In this document: positions 1-7,082 of the stretch, piece after piece | Layout: each line of letters starts with the position of its first letter | Position numbering within the stretch: position 1 is the stretch's first letter | Source of the DNA: Candidatus Krumholzibacteriia bacterium | GTDB lineage: Bacteria > Krumholzibacteriota > Krumholzibacteriia > LZORAL124-64-63 | Length of the DNA: 36,305 bases | Direction of reading: 5' to 3' | Assembly: GCA_024763215.1 (NCBI GenBank) | Contig: JANTFX010000020.1 | Location: 1-36,305, forward strand | Notes under the pieces: model-generated | Database searches by the model: none | Told to the model about the DNA's origin: nothing | The model's input: the letters and a program-made list of their open reading frames with translations, nothing else | Translations under genes and position numbers: made by a program

Positions 1-528
1 CTTCTCGACCCCGGAGACCCCGGCATCGGGCACCTTGTTGTGGGCTCCGCCCATGGCTTCCGCGCCGCCGCCGTGGGGGTTGGCCATCCCGCTCATGCCA
101 CCGGTCGGGTGCTCCGAACCGCTCGCCGAGGGGTGCTCGGACCCGGACGTGGGCATCTGACCCTCGGGATAGAACCCGCCCACGAACCAGATCTCGGCAA
201 AGGTCCGGTTCAGGGTGCTGCTGGGGAAGTCCTTCATCAGCATGCCCTGGGGCACCGAAACCTTCTGGCCGACTGCCACCTTGGTCTCGGGCGCCGCGGC
301 CCAGATCTTCTCCTTGCCGGTATCCAGGTGGATGTAGGTGTAGCCGCCGGCGTTCATGGTCTCGACGACCTCACCGGTCCAGCCGGCGGGCGCGGCGGGG
401 GCCGGCTTCTCCGCTGTGGCCTGGGTGGCCGGAGCGTTCCCGGCATCCTTCTCGTCGACCTTGTTGCAGGCGGCCAGCATCGTCATCAAGGCCACCGGCA
501 GCAGCATCAGCATGATCTTCCTGGTCAC
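1..528 (-). CDS. NrfJ-like lipoprotein, 3' end cut by the window edge
   Basis: The minus-strand frame is open from a GTG at 528 to base 1 (176 codons seen) and runs off the left edge. The GTG has an AAGGAG six bases upstream; an in-frame ATG at 513 is the alternative start. The N-terminus is a short lipoprotein signal with lipobox LAAC (Cys21). A low-complexity Ala/Pro linker follows. The folded part (about residues 49-119) contains ETMNAGGYTYIHLDTG, then KIWAA and LNRTF, the conserved pattern of the NrfJ/tRNA_anti-like small OB-type domain, often found near c-type cytochrome and nitrite-reduction genes. Beyond residue 120 the chain is rich in Gly, His, Met and Ser (HPTGGMSGMANPHGGG), a possible metal-binding tail. 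The fold assignment is by pattern memory and the function is unknown. An envelope redox or metal-related role is inference. Confidence 0.75.
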   Translation of the reverse strand, partial: MTRKIMLMLLPVALMTMLAACNKVDEKDAGNAPATQATAEKPAPAAPAGWTGEVVETMNAGGYTYIHLDTGKEKIWAAAPETKVAVGQKVSVPQGMLMKDFPSSTLNRTFAEIWFVGGFYPEGQMPTSGSEHPSASGSEHPTGGMSGMANPHGGGAEAMGGAHNKVPDAGVSGVEK

Positions 529-790
529 GATCCACTCCTTTGCATGACGGGGACCCCGGTCCCCGGTTCGATGTCACGAAATCGCCCGGCCAATATAATC
601 CCCGCCCTCCCCCTTGCGCTATGGAGATGTTACAAGCAGCAGATGCCCCGGCTGCCGGACAGACCGATGGGCCTTGTCGGGCCCGGGACAGGATGAACCC
701 GTTTCGCGGATAATCCGCAGCCCCTTTCCCTGAGGAAAGGGGCGAGGACATTCCGCGGGACGGGTTCATCCTGTCCTGAGGTGGTCTGGT
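529..790. other. Intergenic gap holding a large palindrome
   Basis: This non-coding gap lies between the lipoprotein start and the pgi stop, both on the minus strand. Apart from the nested palindrome at 686-776, listed separately, I see no convincing promoter or RNA gene. The lipoprotein promoter must lie in 540-685, but no clear -35/-10 pair stands out there. Confidence 0.5.
686..776. repeat. Nested long inverted repeat, 3' of pgi
   Basis: The arms 686-702 and 760-776 are a perfect 17-bp inverted repeat. They continue inward to about 711/751 with only two T:G-type mismatches, giving arms of about 25 bp. Inside sits a second perfect hairpin: a 9-bp stem at 721-729/734-742 with a 4-base loop. 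The whole 91-bp block could fold into one long stem with an apical hairpin. It ends 14 bases after the pgi stop codon on the transcribed strand and has no T-run of the classic kind. It could be a rho-independent-like terminator, an mRNA 3'-stabilising structure or a mobile palindromic element. Confidence 0.75.
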
Positions 791-2098
791 CTAGTCGGGT
801 CTGCCCAGCAGCCGGAACATCTCCTGCTTGTACATCTCCACGCCGGGTTGGTCGAAGGGGTTGACCTCCAGCAACAGGCCGCTGACCGCCACCGCCTTCT
901 CGAACAGGTAGATCAACGCGCCCACGGCCCCGGCATCCAGCCGTTCCAGTTCGAAGCTCATGCAAGGTACTCCGCCGGCGATGTGGGCGGTGCGGGTGCC
1001 CGCATAGGCCTTGGCGTTGATGTCGTCCAGCGAGGCCCCCTCCAGGTACCCCAGGCCGTCGGCCGCGCCTTCAGCGGCGGCCGGGACCTCGATCCGCGCC
1101 CCGCTGTGGCGGACGGTCAGGAAGGTCTCCAGCAGGTTCCGCCTTCCGTCCTGGATGTACTGCCCGAGGCTGTGCAGATCGGTGGTGAACACGGCCGAGG
1201 CCGGGAAGATCCCCTTGCCCTGCTTGCCCTCGCTCTCGCCGAACAGCTGCTTCCACCACTCCTGCAGCAGGCGCAGGTCGCCATGGAAGCTGCTGAGGAT
1301 CTCGGTGGTGAACCCCTTGCGGTACAGGCCATGCCGCACCGCGGCGTACATATGGGCGGGGTTGGCCGGCAGGTCCGGGGACAGGCAGACCTCGCGCATG
1401 CTGCGGGCGCCCGCCACCAGGCCGGCGATGTCGATGCCGGCCGCCGCCAGGGGCACCAGGCCCACCGGGGCCAAAACCGAGAACCGGCCCCCCACGTCGT
1501 CGGGGATGACGAAGGTCGCAAAACCCTCCTGGCCGGCCAGCTTGCGCAGAGCGCCCCGGCTGGCGTCGGTGATGGCCGTGACGTGCGCGGCCGCGTCGGT
1601 TCCGTAGCGCTCCTGCAGCTTCTGCCACAGGATGCGGAAGGCCACCGCCGGTTCCAGGGTGGTGCCCGACTTGGAGATCACGCAGACGTGGAAATCACGG
1701 TCGGCGATCCGATCCAGGACCCTCTGCAACGTCGCCGCGCACAGGCCCGTGCCGGCGAAGAGCACCTCCGGCCCCTGTCCGGCGGCCTGCGCGCCGTCGC
1801 GGCCAAGGGCCGCCAGCACCGCGTGCGCCCCCAGGTACGAGCCACCGATCCCGACGACCACCAGGACCGGCCCCTGGTCGGCGATGCGTCCTCCGTGGGC
1901 GGCCATGGCCGCCAGCTCGTCTTCGGCGACCACCGCCGGCAAATCGCGCCAGCCCAGGAAATCAGCGCCCGCGCAACGGCCCTGCTCCAGGTCGGCGGCC
2001 ACCTTCGCGGCCGTCCCGGCCAGCTCATCCAGCTCGCCCGGCGGCAGGAAATCCTCGGTCCCGGTGATGTCCAGCCTGATGCCCGGATACGCCTCCAT
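791..2098 (-). CDS. pgi: Glucose-6-phosphate isomerase
   Basis: The gene encodes 435 residues, the length of the short (about 450 aa) bacterial PGI class rather than the 550-aa E. coli class. The enzyme interconverts glucose-6-phosphate and fructose-6-phosphate in the cytosol for glycolysis and gluconeogenesis. Family motifs are in the expected order: VVGIGGSYLGAHAV, VISKSGTTLEP, GESEGKQGKG carrying the catalytic-region Glu, and the C-terminal signature NPFDQPGVEMYK. The ATG at 2098 is preceded by GGGAGG at eight bases. It is divergent from thiI with 117 bp between the start codons and looks monocistronic, since a long palindrome follows its stop. There are no missing key motifs. Confidence 0.95.
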   Translation of the reverse strand: MEAYPGIRLDITGTEDFLPPGELDELAGTAAKVAADLEQGRCAGADFLGWRDLPAVVAEDELAAMAAHGGRIADQGPVLVVVGIGGSYLGAHAVLAALGRDGAQAAGQGPEVLFAGTGLCAATLQRVLDRIADRDFHVCVISKSGTTLEPAVAFRILWQKLQERYGTDAAAHVTAITDASRGALRKLAGQEGFATFVIPDDVGGRFSVLAPVGLVPLAAAGIDIAGLVAGARSMREVCLSPDLPANPAHMYAAVRHGLYRKGFTTEILSSFHGDLRLLQEWWKQLFGESEGKQGKGIFPASAVFTTDLHSLGQYIQDGRRNLLETFLTVRHSGARIEVPAAAEGAADGLGYLEGASLDDINAKAYAGTRTAHIAGGVPCMSFELERLDAGAVGALIYLFEKAVAVSGLLLEVNPFDQPGVEMYKQEMFRLLGRPD

Positions 2099-2112
2099 GT
2101 CGCCCGCCTCCC

Positions 2113-2140
2113 TTGCCAGTGATCCCGTGTGCTGTATTAT
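2113..2140 (+). promoter_or_regulatory. Candidate sigma70-type promoter of thiI
   Basis: A -35 TTGCCA (2113-2118) and a -10 TATTAT (2135-2140) are separated by 16 bases. Each hexamer matches five of six consensus positions. A start near 2147 would leave a leader of about 70 bases before the thiI ATG. The assignment is by consensus reading only. Confidence 0.5.
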
Positions 2141-2215
2141 TCTGCGTTCACGGTCAGGATAACGCCCTTTGCCTTATCATCAACCCCCGTGTGCCATGCC
2201 GTCCAGGGAGCACCC

Positions 2216-3439
2216 ATGATCCAGGCCACCCCCGTCATCGTCGCCACCTATGCGGAGATCGCCCTGAAGGGGCGCAACCGCACCGTGTTCATGCGCAAGC
2301 TCATCAACAACATGCGCACCGCCCTCAAGGGCCTGCCGGTGGCCGACATCAGGCACGTCGAGAGCCGATTGCTGATCTCCCTGTCCGAACCCGAGGCGGC
2401 CACCGAGGTCGCCGCCAGGCTGAAGCAGGTCTTCGGGCTGCAGTGGATTTCGCCGGCGGTGCCCCTGCCGCGCGGGGACATCGAAACCGCCGCGCTGGCC
2501 GCGGTGGCGGCCGACCGGGAACCGGGCCTGGAGGAGGTTTGCGAGGCCGCGTGCGCCCTGGCGGCGGCCCACCGCGGGGAAGCCCGGCACTTCAAGGTCG
2601 CCACCCGGCGCAGCGACCGCAGCTTCGTCCTGGGCTCGCCGGACATCAACCGCATCGTCGGCGCGGCGGTCCACCAGGCCACCGGCCTGCCCGGCCGCAT
2701 GCACGCTCCGGATCTGGTGATCAACGTGCTGGTGCTCAAGGACGAGGTGCTGGTCTTCTGCGCCAAGGAAAAGGCCTACGGCGGGCTGCCGGCCGGCTCC
2801 AGCGGCCGGGTCATGGTCCTGCTCTCCGGAGGCATCGATTCGCCGGTGGCGGCCTGGCTGATGATGCGCCGGGGCTGCCGGCCCGACTTCGTCCACTTCT
2901 TCTCGGGCCGCACCGCCGCCGAGGCCGACACCGACAAGATCCGCCGGCTCGCCGCAGGCCTGAAGCCCTTTTCCCCCCTTCCTCTGCGCCTGCACCTGGT
3001 GCCGGTGGTCCCGTACGAGATGCGCGCCATGGGCGCGGTGCCCGACAGCTACGACATGGTCATGTTCCGGCGCTTCATGTTCAAGGCGGCGGCCCGCCTG
3101 GCCCGCGCCAACAAGTGCCGCGCCCTGGTCAGCGGCGACAGCCTGGGCCAGGTCGCCAGCCAGACCATCTTCAACCTGGGCGCCGTCGCCCCGGACATCC
3201 GCCTGCCCGTCTTCCGGCCCCTGATCGGCATGGACAAGCAGGAGATCATCGCCTGGTCCCGTGAGATCGGCCTGTTCGAGACCTCCATCCTGCCCTACCG
3301 GGACTGCTGCTCCATCCGCTCGCCCAAGCCCGTGCTGACGGCCCGCCCACGGGATCTGCTCCGGTACTCCGGGGCCATGGATCTGGACGCCGCCGTCCGG
3401 GAGGCCTGCGACGCAGCCACCCGCCTGGATATCGGCTGA
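2216..3439 (+). CDS. thiI: tRNA 4-thiouridine synthase ThiI (no rhodanese domain)
   Basis: The ATG at 2216 is chosen because AGGGAG lies five bases upstream and the ThiI N-terminus (YAEIALKGRNR) follows at once; upstream in-frame codons lack homology. The product is 407 aa. It has an N-terminal ferredoxin-like/THUMP region (about 1-165), then the PP-loop ATP site SGGIDSPVA (about residues 204-212) that adenylates tRNA uridine-8, and the C-terminal part with DCCSIRSPK. It ends without the C-terminal rhodanese domain of the E. coli enzyme, as in Bacillus-type ThiI, so sulfur must come from a separate sulfurtransferase or desulfurase. It is a cytosolic enzyme that also feeds thiazole synthesis in some bacteria. 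It is followed by a GC-rich hairpin and the response regulator gene. Confidence 0.93.
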   Translation: MIQATPVIVATYAEIALKGRNRTVFMRKLINNMRTALKGLPVADIRHVESRLLISLSEPEAATEVAARLKQVFGLQWISPAVPLPRGDIETAALAAVAADREPGLEEVCEAACALAAAHRGEARHFKVATRRSDRSFVLGSPDINRIVGAAVHQATGLPGRMHAPDLVINVLVLKDEVLVFCAKEKAYGGLPAGSSGRVMVLLSGGIDSPVAAWLMMRRGCRPDFVHFFSGRTAAEADTDKIRRLAAGLKPFSPLPLRLHLVPVVPYEMRAMGAVPDSYDMVMFRRFMFKAAARLARANKCRALVSGDSLGQVASQTIFNLGAVAPDIRLPVFRPLIGMDKQEIIAWSREIGLFETSILPYRDCCSIRSPKPVLTARPRDLLRYSGAMDLDAAVREACDAATRLDIG

Positions 3440-3498
3440 ATCCGGGGATTCCACTCAAGCCGGGATCGTGCCTGCCGATGGGAACAGGGAGCCGGCAT

Positions 3499-3517
3499 CC
3501 GCGGGAACTACCCGCGG
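3499..3517 (+). terminator. GC hairpin between thiI and the CheY-like gene
   Basis: A 7-bp perfect stem (3499-3505 with 3511-3517) has a 5-base loop and lies 60 bases after the thiI stop. No T-run follows, so it may attenuate rather than stop transcription into the response regulator gene. Confidence 0.35.
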
Positions 3518-3548
3518 GTCCCCTCAAATCCGCTGGGGAGGGATGATC

Positions 3549-3911
3549 ATGAAGATTCTGCTTGTTGATGATTCCCGGGCCATGCGCCGCATCGTGGCGC
3601 GCACCATCGAGCAGGCCGGATTCCAGGGCAACGAGATCATCGAGGCCGAGGACGGGCGGCAGGGATTGGAGATGGCCCGCCGGGAAAGCCCCGACCTGAT
3701 CCTCTCCGACTGGGAAATGCCCGAGCTGACGGGCATCGAGTTCCTGCAGGCGTTGAATGGGGAAGGGCTGGCCATCCCGTTCGGGTTCGTCACCTCCGAG
3801 AGCACCGCCGCCATGGTGGCCCAGGCCTCCACGGCCGGCGCCATGTTCCTGCTCGTCAAGCCCTTCACCACCGAGGACATGGCCCAGGTGCTGGGCACGC
3901 TGGTTTCCTGA
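3549..3911 (+). CDS. CheY-like single-domain response regulator
   Basis: The product is 120 aa, a bare receiver domain with no output module. It starts MKILLVDDSRAMRR, giving the acidic pair. The phospho-acceptor Asp is in ILSDWEMPE, the switch Thr/Ser in FVTSES, and the conserved Lys in LLVKPF. The second of two nearby ATGs (3549) is preferred because the GGAGGG lies seven bases before it but touches the first ATG (3543). It converges on the cheW-cheD-HDOD operon with only 14 bp between stop codons, so a chemotaxis-like role is likely by context. No cheA or flagellar gene is in the window. It may equally be a shuttle for another phosphorelay, such as the RpfC-like kinase. Confidence 0.9.
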   Translation: MKILLVDDSRAMRRIVARTIEQAGFQGNEIIEAEDGRQGLEMARRESPDLILSDWEMPELTGIEFLQALNGEGLAIPFGFVTSESTAAMVAQASTAGAMFLLVKPFTTEDMAQVLGTLVS

Positions 3912-3925
3912 ACCCGGTCCCGCGT

Positions 3926-4816
3926 TCAGGCACCCACCGGTTCGTGCTTCGCGCCGCTGCCGGCGGTCCGGGGCTGGAACAGGGTCTTGAGATCCTCCAC
4001 ACCCGACATGGTCTTGCTGATGATGAGCTCGGCGACCGGCGCCTCGATCCCCAGGCGAGTGGCCGCGGCGTGGTCGGCCTTGTAGCACAGCCCGTCGACG
4101 CCCAACCCCCAGCCCATGTCCAGGCACAGGATGTCCGCCACATGGATCACGTCCGCCAGTTGCTGGTACCGCGTGTCGCAGCGGCTGGGCGCGTGGTGCC
4201 AGCGCGCCGCTTCCACGACCTCCTCGGGTAGGCTCCAGGAGGACAGCATGACCGCGGCCACCTCGGCGTGGTCGATGCCCAGGACCATCATCTCGGCCTC
4301 GTTGAAGCTGAGGTGGTCCAGTTCCATGATCTCCTTGATGGGATCGTCGTCCACCTCCACGAAGGTACCCAGCACGATCTTGCCGATGTCGTGCAGCAGA
4401 CCCGCCGTGAATCCGTCCTCCACCTCTTCCAGGCCCAGCTCCTGCCCGATGGTCTCGGCGCAGATCGCCACGGCGATGGAATGCTCCCACAGGTCCGACG
4501 AATCCAGTCCGTACCCCTTGATGGGCTTGCGCACCAGCGGCGCCACCGACATGCACAGCACCATCTGGAAGATGCGGTTGGTCCCCAGGCGCGTGATCGC
4601 CTCCTTGACCGACTTGATGCTGCGCGCCCAGCCGAAATAGGCCGAGTTGGCCAGCTGCAGGACATTGGCCGTCAGGCCCGGATCATATTCGATGACCTTG
4701 GCCAGCTCGTCGAAGTTGACCTCGGGATCGTTGAGATACTGGCGGAGCTTCATCACGACCGACGGCAACGAGGGGATTTTCTTGGCCTGCACGAGGATGT
4801 CCAGCTTGTCCATCAT
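3926..4816 (-). CDS. HDOD-domain signalling protein (intact HD pair)
   Basis: The product is 296 aa. The HDOD domain (roughly residues 12-210) opens with KIPSLPSVVMKL and has the typical AN(S/A)AYFG segment near residue 56. It retains LLHDIGK (His142-Asp143), so the metal-binding HD doublet is partly preserved, unlike many HDOD proteins. HDOD proteins are regulatory scaffolds in chemotaxis, c-di-GMP and stress signalling, and catalysis is usually not shown. The start ATG overlaps the cheD stop as ATGA, with AGGAGG upstream, so it is translationally coupled as the last gene of cheW-cheD-HDOD. The two consecutive ATG codons make the exact start uncertain by one codon. Confidence 0.9.
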   Translation of the reverse strand: MMDKLDILVQAKKIPSLPSVVMKLRQYLNDPEVNFDELAKVIEYDPGLTANVLQLANSAYFGWARSIKSVKEAITRLGTNRIFQMVLCMSVAPLVRKPIKGYGLDSSDLWEHSIAVAICAETIGQELGLEEVEDGFTAGLLHDIGKIVLGTFVEVDDDPIKEIMELDHLSFNEAEMMVLGIDHAEVAAVMLSSWSLPEEVVEAARWHHAPSRCDTRYQQLADVIHVADILCLDMGWGLGVDGLCYKADHAAATRLGIEAPVAELIISKTMSGVEDLKTLFQPRTAGSGAKHEPVGA

Positions 4817-5334
4817 AGCTCCACCTCCTTTCCTTCATACTTCACCATGGTGCGACCGTCTTTCAGGTACAGGTAAAGGGACCGCGAACGGGTCCCGCCC
4901 ACATCCTCCCGGGCGATGGAGATATTGTTTTCTTCCAGGATCCTGCGCATGACCTGTTCGTTCCGCGAGCCGATCCCCAGGGCGCCCTCGCTGCCCCGGG
5001 GCGAGGCGCCTCCGGCCATCTTCGCCACCAGGTTCGGGTGCTGCCCCCCCTGGGCGAGGATCTCCTGCAGCAGGGCCTCGACTCCCGTATCGACGAACAT
5101 GCCCGGCTTGTCTCGGGCCTTGTCCGGATCGACTTCCGCCAGGGGCAGCATGCAATGCACCAGGCCCCCGACCCCTACCTGCGGATCAAAGACCGCCAGC
5201 CCCAGGCATGATCCCAGGTAGCGGGCCTCCAGGACCTGGGTCCGGCTCTTGCCCACGACCAGCTCGCCTCGCCTGACCAGGGTCGTCTTCATATGTTTCT
5301 CCGCTTGAGGGGAATCGGTCCGGGTTGCGGTCAT
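4813..5334 (-). CDS. cheD: Chemoreceptor glutamine deamidase CheD-like
   Basis: The product is 173 aa. CheD deamidates glutamines of methyl-accepting chemoreceptors and binds CheC in adaptation. The family core is visible: YLGSCLGLAVFDP with catalytic Cys43, then GGLVHCMLP with catalytic His60 at the same spacing (17) as in Thermotoga CheD, followed by the AGGAS and GIGSRN motifs. The position of the third triad residue (Thr21 in Thermotoga, six before the Cys) is Ala37 here. The ATG at 5334 has GGAGG five bases upstream and overlaps the cheW stop by four bases (ATGA). It overlaps the HDOD start in the same way. Activity as a deamidase is uncertain because of the Thr-to-Ala change. Confidence 0.88.
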   Translation of the reverse strand: MTATRTDSPQAEKHMKTTLVRRGELVVGKSRTQVLEARYLGSCLGLAVFDPQVGVGGLVHCMLPLAEVDPDKARDKPGMFVDTGVEALLQEILAQGGQHPNLVAKMAGGASPRGSEGALGIGSRNEQVMRRILEENNISIAREDVGGTRSRSLYLYLKDGRTMVKYEGKEVEL

Positions 5335-5870
5335 CGTGTTCCTCCGGTCGTCCTGCGGCCAGCCGGCGCGACCTGGTCCATGCGGCTCAGAGCCGCCAGT
5401 TCCTCATCGGTCAAGAGCATCTCCGCATCCAGCAGCGTGATCTTTCTTGCGCCGAGGCGGCCGGTGCCCAGCACCCCGGGGGCATCCGCGCCCGCGTGGG
5501 GTCCGGGCGCTGCCGTTTGGATCTGCTTTTCCCCGAGGGACACGACTTCGACCACCTCGTCCACCACCAGGCCCAGGGTCACCTCCGCGACCTGGTGGGG
5601 GATCTTGACCACGATGATGCTGGTCTTGGCCCCGTCCTCGACCGGATGCAGACCCAGCCGGGGCCGCAGATCGGCCACAGGGACATCCAGGCCGTACTGG
5701 TTGATCACGCCCCTGATGAAGGGCGGCGCCTTGGGATCGCGGGCCAGGCCCGCGGTGGAATTGACCTGATAGACCGAGAGGATCTCCAGTCCGTATTCCT
5801 GCTGCCCCAGGAGGAACGTGAGGTATTTCCCAGACTGGGCGGTTTTCGCGATACTCGTAACGACGGTCAT
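5331..5870 (-). CDS. cheW: CheW-like coupling protein
   Basis: The product is 179 aa. One CheW/SH3-like domain fills most of it: KYLTFLLGQQEYGLEILSVYQV at the N-terminus, then IRGVINQYGLDVPVADLR, then LGLVVDEVVEVVSL, all standard CheW landmarks. CheW couples chemoreceptors to the kinase CheA. The ATG at 5870 is preferred over 5873 because GGAGG lies six bases before it. Sequence further upstream is open but has no homology. It is the first gene of the cheW-cheD-HDOD operon, joined to cheD by ATGA. No CheA, receptor, CheB or CheR is seen in the window, so its kinase partner is elsewhere. Confidence 0.9.
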   Translation of the reverse strand: MTVVTSIAKTAQSGKYLTFLLGQQEYGLEILSVYQVNSTAGLARDPKAPPFIRGVINQYGLDVPVADLRPRLGLHPVEDGAKTSIIVVKIPHQVAEVTLGLVVDEVVEVVSLGEKQIQTAAPGPHAGADAPGVLGTGRLGARKITLLDAEMLLTDEELAALSRMDQVAPAGRRTTGGTR

Positions 5871-6136
5871 CATTTTCCTCCGGTTGGGCGGCATTTTTTT
5901 GACCGGTACCCGGTAAGGGATGCCTTCCTGCACGCATCCGGTCCGGTTCCTGATGAGTGTTGCCCTCCCCCTGGTCGCTGTGTCCTTACGGTCTAACATA
6001 TAGCCAAAACACATTTTACGACTTATCCAGGCTGGCCCGAAACTCCCCAGCAAAGCGCTGGGAATCACCGTATGCCCCCTTGGGGACATACCTTCAGCCG
6101 CGGAAAGGCAACATGCATGCCAGCTTCCCCTCGCAA
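5871..6136. other. Non-coding region between cheW and the long palindrome
   Basis: This non-coding stretch precedes cheW and follows the long palindrome. It holds two small hairpins: a 6-bp stem at 6046-6051/6057-6062, and a 22-base hairpin at 6070-6091 (GTATG/CATAC outside a CCCC/GGGG stem). On the minus strand these lie downstream of the NlpC gene and could help end its transcript. I could not place a convincing cheW promoter. Confidence 0.4.
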
Positions 6137-6396
6137 GCCCTTCGCTTGTACCTTGGAAATTGTGTCCGGGGATCTTGGCCGGACGGTCGATGCGGGGTTG
6201 AGATGCTGTAACTACCTGCCAAATGGCGTCCTGGAGGACCGGGAGCCATGGAGGGCGGACGGGCCGGAAGGCCGAGGCTGCCGGAGCCAGGAGGGCGTAG
6301 GCAGCCGTCCATTTGGCAGGTAGTTACAGCATCTCAACTTTATTGGCCGTCTCGGTCAGGTCTGAAAACACAGTTTCCAAGGCACAAGGGAAGGCC
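6137..6396. repeat. Long imperfect palindrome, about 260 bp, abutting the NlpC stop
   Basis: The inner arms 6197-6226 and 6309-6338 are a perfect 30-bp inverted repeat. Outer arms 6145-6165 and 6368-6388 match at 19 of 21 positions, and the stretches between are partly complementary with several G:T pairs. The whole unit could form one giant hairpin. The loop region 6240-6311 is shared with a second locus at 26341-26412. The element ends at the stop codon of the NlpC/P60 gene. No open frame or transposase is inside. It resembles a MITE/REP-type element or a highly structured 3' UTR. Confidence 0.8.
6240..6311. repeat. 72-bp dispersed repeat core, copy 1
   Basis: The block matches 26341-26412 at 64 of 72 positions with no gaps. 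Its 3' half is a stem, 6276-6282 pairing with 6300-6306 (GGCTGCC/GGCAGCC), around a 17-base loop that is unchanged between copies except at one position. The other copy has GGTTGCC/GGCAACC, a compensatory change that keeps the pairing. Confidence 0.85.
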
Positions 6397-7014
6397 TCAG
6401 GGAAGGGAATCCATCCTGCGCACGGCCTTGAGGCGGTACCGCCAGTACGCGTCATCGAGGTCATCGGTGCGCACAGGCTGGTACCGGCGCGGGGCGTGGA
6501 CGAATTTCCGGCCACCGATATAGATGCCCACATGGTTGATCCGGGGCCCGTCCAGGGCGAAGAACAGCAGATCTCCCGGCTGCATGCGTTTCCGTGATAT
6601 TTCCCGCCCTGCGGTCGCCTGCTCGCTCGAGACCCGCGGCAAGGGCACACCCAGGGCTCCGTAGACATAAAAAGCCAGGCCGCTGCAATCGAAACGGTCC
6701 GGACCGGCCGCCCCCCACTGGTAGGGTTTGCCCAGCTGCTCGCGCGCCAGTTCGGCGGCCCGCACGCCCAGGGTCACGTTCTCGGCCGTGGTCTCGGGCC
6801 CGTTCTCAGCCGGCGCCTGCTTTTCAGGTGTTACCTGTTCCCGCGGGGCCGGTGCCGTCGCCGCGGGGGCGGGGGCGGAGACCGGGGGCTCCTGCCGGGT
6901 ATTGATGACGCGCTTGGGTGCGCAGCCCGCAGGGAAAAGGCAGGCAAGGACCAGGGCCGCCAGCAGGACACTCATCCGACCCTGCGCATGGTTCTTTCCC
7001 AAGGTGCCCAACAT
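6397..7014 (-). CDS. NlpC/P60-family peptidoglycan hydrolase, lipoprotein
   Basis: The product is about 205 aa. The N-terminus has a hydrophobic signal ending in lipobox FPAGC, then an Ala/Pro-rich linker of about 45 residues, then an NlpC/P60 domain. The domain has the catalytic Cys in RFDCSGLAFYVYGALG, His in NHVGIYIGG, and the third polar residue region HAPRRY. Such enzymes cleave the gamma-D-Glu to diamino-acid bond of peptidoglycan stem peptides in the periplasm. The size and layout resemble Spr/MepS-type lipoproteins. Tandem ATGs at 7017 and 7014 share a GGAAAGG; 7014 is preferred on spacing. A shorter start at 6975 would also keep a signal peptide. It is divergent from rlmD, and its stop touches the long palindrome. 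Confidence 0.88.
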   Translation of the reverse strand: MLGTLGKNHAQGRMSVLLAALVLACLFPAGCAPKRVINTRQEPPVSAPAPAATAPAPREQVTPEKQAPAENGPETTAENVTLGVRAAELAREQLGKPYQWGAAGPDRFDCSGLAFYVYGALGVPLPRVSSEQATAGREISRKRMQPGDLLFFALDGPRINHVGIYIGGRKFVHAPRRYQPVRTDDLDDAYWRYRLKAVRRMDSLP

Positions 7015-7082
7015 CATCCTTTCCGGCCCGCAGGCCATCCCTGCTGGCCCACCGGGCCGCCAGGTGCTAGTTTAGCCCCACC

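Noticed and set aside
848-2122. Long open frame on the plus strand opposite pgi
   Set aside because: It is an antisense shadow of a high-GC gene: low-complexity Gly/Arg/Gln-rich translation, no family motif, no ribosome site, while pgi has full motif support.
6137-6396. Insertion sequence or transposon with encoded transposase
   Set aside because: No open frame of transposase type inside, and the arms are too imperfect and nested for simple IS ends; kept as a structural repeat only.
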